Of a DNA stretch of 64,000 nucleotides, positions 59,006 to 64,000 are shown one piece after another. How positions within the stretch are numbered: the stretch's first letter is position 1; every line of letters starts with the position of its first letter. Source of the stretch: Emiliania huxleyi CCMP1516 (lineage: Eukaryota > Haptophyta > Isochrysidales > Noelaerhabdaceae); contig NW_005201851.1 of assembly GCF_000372725.1 (NCBI RefSeq), forward strand, positions 434,782-498,781, read 5' to 3'. The notes beneath the pieces were generated by a model. It saw nothing but the letters and a program-made list of their open reading frames with translations. It had not been told where the DNA came from and did not search any database. The position numbers and the translations under genes were made by a program.

Positions 59006-59906
59006 ACACACCGAGATTGATGGCGCGTGAGCTCCCTCCGGGGATTGGATAAGTCATCACGCACCCGGGAGGAGTAATTTCTTTTGGCTACTTCGCGGAG
59101 GCTGTCCAGATACAGGGGAAATTTGCAGCAGGCCTCAAATACTGGGACACTAAAGATTTCCCTGTGAGATATGGCGCAGTAATAATACTTCAATACTCCG
59201 AGCTGGTACCGCAGATACTTCGATCGATACACGATACTCGTGTTGACGCACCCGCTGAGTATCACAGTACTCGATCCACGCCGGCGAAGTAACCCAGTAT
59301 CACAGAGCTAAATGCCAAGTAATAATACTGCAACTGGGCGCTACTTGGTCCTCCAGGAGTATCCCAGTATCCGCATCAGAGATGGCCAGTATCCAGCAGT
59401 ATCCCGCAGTATCCTGCAGTATCATGCAGTATCCCAGTATCCGGGGTCGGCCCTCGAGCGATGCATTGCGCTGCGGCCGCAGTCGCACGTCCAGCAGCGG
59501 GATGCGAGGCAGCAGCTAGGTGGGGAGGAATTGAGCCAATTGAGCAGCGTGCGCAAGCGAAGACTGCCGTAAAGTGTGTGCCCGCGCCCTGCCGGCGCAA
59601 TGGTGTAAACGCGTGTGCAAGGGCTGGCGGGGTGGGGAAGGCGGCAACGGCACAAGGTGGGCGAAGACGGCTGAGGCGCCAGTGCTGTGGAACTGAGGGA
59701 GAGTGTCGTGGCAGTGCACTGGTGCTGGTGCTGTGTGGGGAGGAAGACTCACATCGGGGAGGCGTCACGGCCGCGAACATTGAGCGCAGCAAGGTGGTCA
59801 CGTCCTGCGGCGCACGCACAGGAATCATAGTACACGGCCCCAATCGGCCGCACACCGCCACACAGCAGGCTCTGGTAACCGGCGCTCCTCTTTGCTTGGC
59901 GCCGGA
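59006..59906. other. Intergenic with AGTATC repeat cluster
   Basis: 59150-59445 holds many copies of CAGTATCCC, GATACTTCG and AGTATC-type pieces, like 28403-28550. The rest (59460-59900) has open frames on both strands without motifs; the signal-peptide exon of the next gene may lie here. Confidence 0.5.
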
Positions 59907-61763
59907 CCGTCTCGAGTGAACCCACCGGTGTGGGCGCCGCCGCTGCGCCACCACCCTCACCGCCACTACCGAGCCCGCCGCCTCCGTTGCTGCCACCGCC
60001 GTCGCTGCCGCCTCCATTGGCACCCCCGCCTTCGTCCCCGCCCCCGTCGTTGCCGCCTCCGTCACCGCCGCCTCCCTTGCCGCCCCCACCATCGCCGCCG
60101 CCGCCTAGCACTCCACCGTCCCTCCCTCCTCTTCCGCCCGTGCTGCTCCCTTCGCCCTTCCCACCTGCGCCGCCGGGTGCCACGTTCGTCCAGGCAGCAT
60201 CCATGGTCTTGGGCCTCTTGGACGCCGTGCGTGCCCTTCGGCGCGGGCGTTCCCTCTTTGGCACTGCGCAAGTGCACCCCACCACAGACCAGGAGCTTGA
60301 GAGCGTGAGAGAGGCAGTCCATGCATGCCTCGCCACCGAGAGCGTCACTGTGCTGCTGAGCGACATCGCCGTTGTGGCTGGTGCGACGGCTCGAGACGAC
60401 ATCAACGTCACCATCTTCGAGCAAGACGCAGGACCATCGCTCGCGAGCGTGGTGTCCGCAACCAGCTCTTCAGTCTTCCTCGCCTGCCTAGAGAGCACGC
60501 TAGGCACAGCGGTCCGCTTCTTGGAGCAACCGACCATCAGGTACTTCTTGAGAGGCGCCCCCCCTCCCTCACCGCCGCCCCTCCCTCCCACCCCCCCTCC
60601 CTTCTCCCCGCCGCCATCCCCGCCGCCATTTTCGCCGCCACCATCGCCGAGTCCGGAGCCGCCGCCACCGCCGCCGTCGCCGCCCCTCCCGCCGTCGCCG
60701 CCGATGCCGCCGCCCGACCCGCCGCAACCGCCCAATCCGCCGGCACCGCCCCCCTTTTTGCCCTCGCCGCCCTCGCCGCCGCCCCTCAGACCCGGCGGAC
60801 TCACCGGCGACCCGCATCTCCACTTTGCGCACGGTGGCGAGGCCGACTTTAGAGGCGAGGACGGAGCCATCTACGCTATGCTTCACCACTCCAAGTTCGC
60901 CGTCAACGCGCTGTTCGAGGCGGTCGCCTTCATGCTCGAGGAGCACGGCCTCAAGGTGCGCGGCACATTTGTGACCGACGTCTTTCTTCGCATCAATACG
61001 GCGATCACCCACCGCACCCTCCGCATCGAGTTCACGCCAAATGCGCCCCCAACACCTCTTGTGCACGGTCTCGGCGACGGTAGCAAGAAAGTGATTGCGG
61101 GCGAGCCACCGATCGTCGTTGAGGACGTCGTGATATCGGTGTCGAGCCGCGGCACGTCGCGCTCCGTGTTTGGGGCCACAGCCAGCGAGGAGATTTTGCA
61201 GGTAGTCTCCGCGGACTGGGCCATCAACGCAACCGCGCGGCTCATATGGCAGTCGACCATGCCTGGAAAGAAGCAGGTCGACCTCACCTTCGTCCCGTTG
61301 CGCGACCCGCTCGCGCCAAACCCCAGGACGGGCAAGGTTGTGGCGCCACATGGACTAGTTGGTCAGTCGTTCGATGGAGACAACATTGCGGTCTTTGGCA
61401 ACAAGGACCACTGTGCGCTCCCCCCCCCCCTCGGGCCCGGGCTCCTCAGCCCATTCCTTGGGCACGAATCTGAGCACCTCCTCCTCCCCAGATCGCGAGC
61501 TGTGGTGGCGGCAGAGCTCCTTCAAGGGCAAGGAGATCACGACCGAGGCGCAGGCCGAGGGTGCCATCGAGGGCTCTGGCGATGACTACAAGGTGGCCGA
61601 CTTTTTCTCGACCGACTTCAAGTACCGGCGCTTTGGGGTTGTTGAGGCGGCGCCGCGCAGCGTCTCGGTGCTGGGCGGCGCCCAGCGCCTCGCACGGGGC
61701 AATCACTGGAGCGTGAGCAAGGCGGGTACTTCAGGCGACGACGTGCCCGCAGAGATGAGATGA
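59907..61763 (+). CDS. Proline-rich extracellular protein with vWD-like domain
   Basis: The frame is open from just after a TAA near 59877, and the real start is probably in an unseen upstream exon. A long PPPSPPLPSPPPP region (about residues 8-80) is followed by a globular stretch (FVQAASMVLGLLDAVRALRR, ESVREAVHACLATESVTVLL). A second proline run comes next, then GLTGDPHLHFAHGGEADFRG with EDGAIYAMLHHSKFAVNALF. This is the GDPHL...HGG..DFRG signature of von Willebrand D-like domains in algal and animal extracellular proteins. A 79-bp GT-AG intron (61413-61491) is fixed by comparison with an intronless partial copy downstream, joining KDH to YRELWWRQSS. The last exon ends at 61763. It is probably a wall, scale or matrix protein. 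Confidence 0.68.
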
Positions 61764-61788
61764 GCCAGCGACACTTCGATGCCAGGTT

Positions 61789-62182
61789 TTGCCGCGAGCT
61801 CTCGCGGGGGGGGAACCGCCGACGCCGCTCATCCAATCCGAAACGGGCAGCGCGCGGCACATAGCGCCGGGTAAGACGCTCTCACTGGATGGCGTCTCCA
61901 TCGCCGTGTCTGAACGCGACCGTGCGCCTGATCCGCCGCTCGGCCACGCCGGGCAAGAGGCAGATCGATCTCGCCTGTGCCCCGCTGCGGGACCCGCTCG
62001 CACCGCTGCCCAGGACGGGGAGGGTGGTTGCGCCGTCTTTCGACGGAGATGGGGTCGCGGTGGACGGCAGGATGGACCACTACCGCGAGCTGTGGTGGCG
62101 GCAGACCTCCTTCAAGGCCAAGGAGATCACAACTGAGGCGCAGGCGGAGGGCGCCATCGAGGGCTCGGGCGATGACTATAAG
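61789..62182 (+). pseudogene. Partial, intronless, degenerate copy of the vWD-like gene
   Basis: Two adjacent frames match the end of the preceding gene. Frame one reads GGEPPTPLIQSETGSARHIA, then LSLDGVSIAVS (parent PPTPLVHGLGDGSKKVIAGE and DVVISVS). Then comes a frame change, with about 27 parent residues missing. Frame two reads NATVRLIRRSATPGKRQIDL, PLRDPLAPLPRTGRVVAPS, DGDGVAVDGRMDHYRELWWR and AQAEGAIEGSGDDYK. The parent's intron is absent (MDHYRELWW is continuous). It stops at a GTTGTTGGGG-type junction followed by a G homopolymer. It may be a dead tandem copy or retrocopy. Confidence 0.65.
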
Positions 62183-62693
62183 GTTGTTGGGGGGGGCGGG
62201 GGGGGGGGGGGGGGTAAGCGCTCTCACGCCCCTCAGCCTCTGCCCGTCTGCCCGCCTCGCTGGCTCGCCCGCTCCTCGATTTTTACGACGCCCAGCTAAT
62301 CTGAGTAATCTCAAATAATAAATAAATAAATAAAAACGGACACCTCTACTGTGAGATGGGTAAAAAGGAGAACAGGTCCCCGCCCTTGCGATCTTTGTGC
62401 AGGGTGGTCGGCGACTAGCCCAGTGCGGTACAGGTGGTACAACGTCTCAGATTCCTAGAAGGGAGCTGACGCCGAAGCGCCGCCACCTTGAGCAGTGTAC
62501 ATGTTACACCCCCTGCGTCGCGCTGCACGTCCCATGCTGCGCGGATCGAGCGGTGCGCGGATCGAGGCGGAGCGTCTCGAGCGCTGAAGTATATCGGCGC
62601 ACCCCACACCCACGAGTGGGCTGTCGAGGGGCGCGCGTCATATTGCGCCGAGGCACGCCCTGCTCCGGGCCGTGCGACTGAAGAAACGTCCGT
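62183..62693. other. G tract and non-coding DNA
   Basis: A G-rich homopolymer at 62189-62213 and a TAAATAAATAAATA run near 62320. No supported gene. Confidence 0.5.
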
Positions 62694-63241
62694 CTAGAAG
62701 CACAGGATCTTGTCCGCGTTTGCATACATTGCGAGCGCCGCCGGGTCGGTGGCCGCCTTGATGGAGCAGTTGGGGCGCGGGCCCACGCTGCTCATGATCG
62801 CGACGTCCGTGATGCCACGGCTGCAGGGTGGGTGTGGGATCGGGGGCAGGATCGGGAACGGTGGCAGGGCAGGTGGGATCGGGATCGGGGGCAGGTAGGG
62901 CGGGGGAAGGTGGAGAGAGAGCCGATGCAGTGCCGGGGCGAGACTCACGCGTCGGCACAGAAGGATCAGACGGTCCAGGTGACCCGATTTATGTCTTGCA
63001 TGCATGGGTCGTCGAGGAGCTTGGACATCGGGGGCAGCCCAAACGCGCCGATCGAACGCAGGACCTTGTCCTCCACAACCCAGCCGCCCTCGGCCATGAG
63101 GACGAAGTCAACCTTGGTCGTTGCGTCGCCCTTGAGCTGCGCGAAGCCATTGGTGACGGCGACGTGGACCTTGGTGGCGTCGCACGTGCCGCTCGAGATC
63201 AGGATCATGAAGCGTTGGCCCTCCTTCTTTTTGGCGAACAT
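62694..63241 (-). CDS. Small unrecognised protein, two exons
   Basis: Exon 1 from ATG 63241 reads MFAKKKEGQRFMILISSGTC, then DATKVHVAVTNGFAQLKGDA, then KVDFVLMAEGGWVVEDKVLR and GAFGLPPMSKLLDDPC. Exon 2 (to 62694) reads GITDVAIMSSVGPRPNCSIK, then AATDPAALAMYANADKILCF and a stop. The intron, rich in GATCGGG repeats, seems to use a GC donor (GCAAGA) and a CTGCAG acceptor. Exon 1 may also be spliced to something upstream, since RQRLA precedes the ATG in frame. The composition is that of a soluble alpha/beta domain. No family is recognised. Confidence 0.5.
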
Positions 63242-63388
63242 GGCCAAGCGTTGCCGGGGCTCTTGATGATGTGAGTGCTGGGGGGAATGGGTTCGAATTC
63301 GAGGGGTGTCGGCAGCCGTTACACAGCCGATGGAAGAAGGCGCAGGGCGGACAAGAAATTAGATTTCGCCGACAATCGCACTCCCTCT

Positions 63389-64000
63389 TCACATGTTGCC
63401 GCCCGAGGCGAAGAAGCCCGTGTCGAGGAGCGACGCGATCTCGGCCAGGAAGGCCTTGCGCTTGCTGCTGTCGGTCGTCAGCGGCGTGAGCTGGTCCAGC
63501 TTCGAGAGGAAGGGTGCCTATGGCACGCTCGGCCGCGCCGGTGACGCCCCGCCGCTCGCCACACGCCCGGGGTGGGGGTGGGGGTGGGGGAGGCGCGCCC
63601 GCTCAAACTTGAGCCGCGCCTGCACCACCTTTGGGAAGAGGGGCTTGAAGAGGCCGACAAAGGCCTGCGGGAGGGCGAGGAAGAGGGCGGGACAGGTCAT
63701 CAGGTGCACGTCTGCGTCGCCGCGACAGGCGAGAGCGGCACCGCGGCGGCACTCCGAGTGCAGCGGCTCACGGGAGGCAGGGCAAGGCTGGGCGAGATAA
63801 GTGCTGCGTGCGCGGGTGTGCGTGAGAGTATGAGGGAGCGACGAGTCTGTGTCCGCCTGCAGGATGAATGGCAGGTTGAGGATGAGAGTCGGCCCGGCGA
63901 GGGAGGGGTACAGCTTCTCGTACGACTTGGACGAGGCGGTCAGGCCTGCGAGGCAGCGCCCGGCGGGGTGCGGTCGCCGTGGCGCGAGGGTGAGGCGGCG
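63389..64000 (-). CDS. CRAL-TRIO (Sec14-like) domain protein, 3' part
   Basis: The gene enters from beyond the window. Exons on the minus strand read AGLTASSKSYEKLYPSLAGP, then TLILNLPFILQ; AFVGLFKPLFPKVVQARLKF; and APFLSKLDQLTPLTTDSSKR, then FLAEIASLLDTGFFASGGNM and a TGA at 63389-63391. The order YP..L....ILN.PFI, F...KPLF, KV.AR.KF is the lipid-exchange core of CRAL-TRIO/Sec14 domains, which bind phosphatidylinositol or other lipids. Acceptors CCTCCCGCAG and CCATAG fit. The final exon could continue through a further splice. The introns include a (GGGGTG)n stretch near 63570-63590. Confidence 0.6.

Noticed and set aside
59749-60870. Glycine-rich minus-strand frame of 373 residues
   Set aside because: It is the antisense of the polyproline coding region of the vWD-like gene.

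Overview
The window looks like nuclear DNA of a GC-rich unicellular alga. Genes are broken by very short introns of about 60-95 bp and mix with single-exon genes. Several proteins carry pherophorin-like polyproline spacers, and housekeeping genes are plainly eukaryotic (DMAP1/SWC4, tripeptidyl peptidase II, NUP160, an NFKBIL1-like protein, a plastid-type RNase R). GC-AG introns are very common. My best guess is a haptophyte of the Emiliania/Gephyrocapsa kind, with a pelagophyte as the alternative; this is inference, since no rRNA or organelle marker is present.

Layout. 0-5.5 kb: 3' end of a putative glycosyltransferase, a transposon-like repeat region, and a coiled-coil protein. 7-8.4 kb (-) and 19.9-21.3 kb (+): two close F-box/RCC1-repeat paralogues in opposite orientation. 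8.6-10.7 kb (-): DMAP1/SWC4, containing an assembly gap. 11.6-12.7 kb (+): secreted 2OG-Fe(II) oxygenase. 12.9-15.4 kb (-): BNR/Asp-box beta-propeller protein. 15.6-17.3 kb (+): proline-rich membrane protein. 22-26.2 kb (-): RNase II/R-family exoribonuclease. 26.4-27.5 kb (-): SAM methyltransferase. 28-29 kb: gene debris (P-loop and OPT-transporter fragments). 29.2-30.3 kb (+): alpha/beta hydrolase. 31.3-37.1 kb (-): tripeptidyl peptidase II. 38.1 kb (-): CCCH-finger terminal exon and a proline-coding minisatellite. 39.4-40.8 kb (-): phytanoyl-CoA-dioxygenase-like protein. 41.1-41.8 kb (+): 3' part of a Na+/H+ exchanger. 41.8-44.5 kb: largely empty. 44.5-45.6 kb (-): coiled-coil protein. 45.8-47.4 kb (-): CUB protein. 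47.7-48.2 kb: a MITE. 48.9-56.1 kb (-): NUP160, with a 956-N gap. 56.1-57.2 kb (+): NFKBIL1-like, divergent from NUP160 across 66 bp. 57.8-59.0 kb (-): unknown secreted or plastid protein. 59.9-62.2 kb (+): vWD-like proline-rich protein and a degenerate partial copy. 62.7-64 kb (-): unknown protein and a CRAL-TRIO (Sec14) protein running off the edge.

The most unusual feature is in the introns. In TPP2, DMAP1, NUP160, the PhyH-like gene and the Na+/H+ exchanger, an intron typically begins with a diverged copy (about 8-40 nt) of the first bases of the exon that follows it. It is as if an insertion had duplicated its target and the splice donor came from the duplicated copy. I placed 24 such introns by joining conserved reading frames; about 21 show the duplication by eye, and 17 use a GC donor. 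The non-duplicated cores fall into recurring types: a GACACGTCC/GACATGTC type, a type ending in GGAGCC...AG, and 10-11-bp tandem repeats related to GCCGAGRTGTGG. This is consistent with a large family of recently gained, introner-like introns with long target duplications.

The genes do not form a pathway; this is an ordinary eukaryotic neighbourhood. Spans given for intron-containing genes run from start to stop codon and include introns. All functional calls come from motifs read by eye, and no database search was possible.
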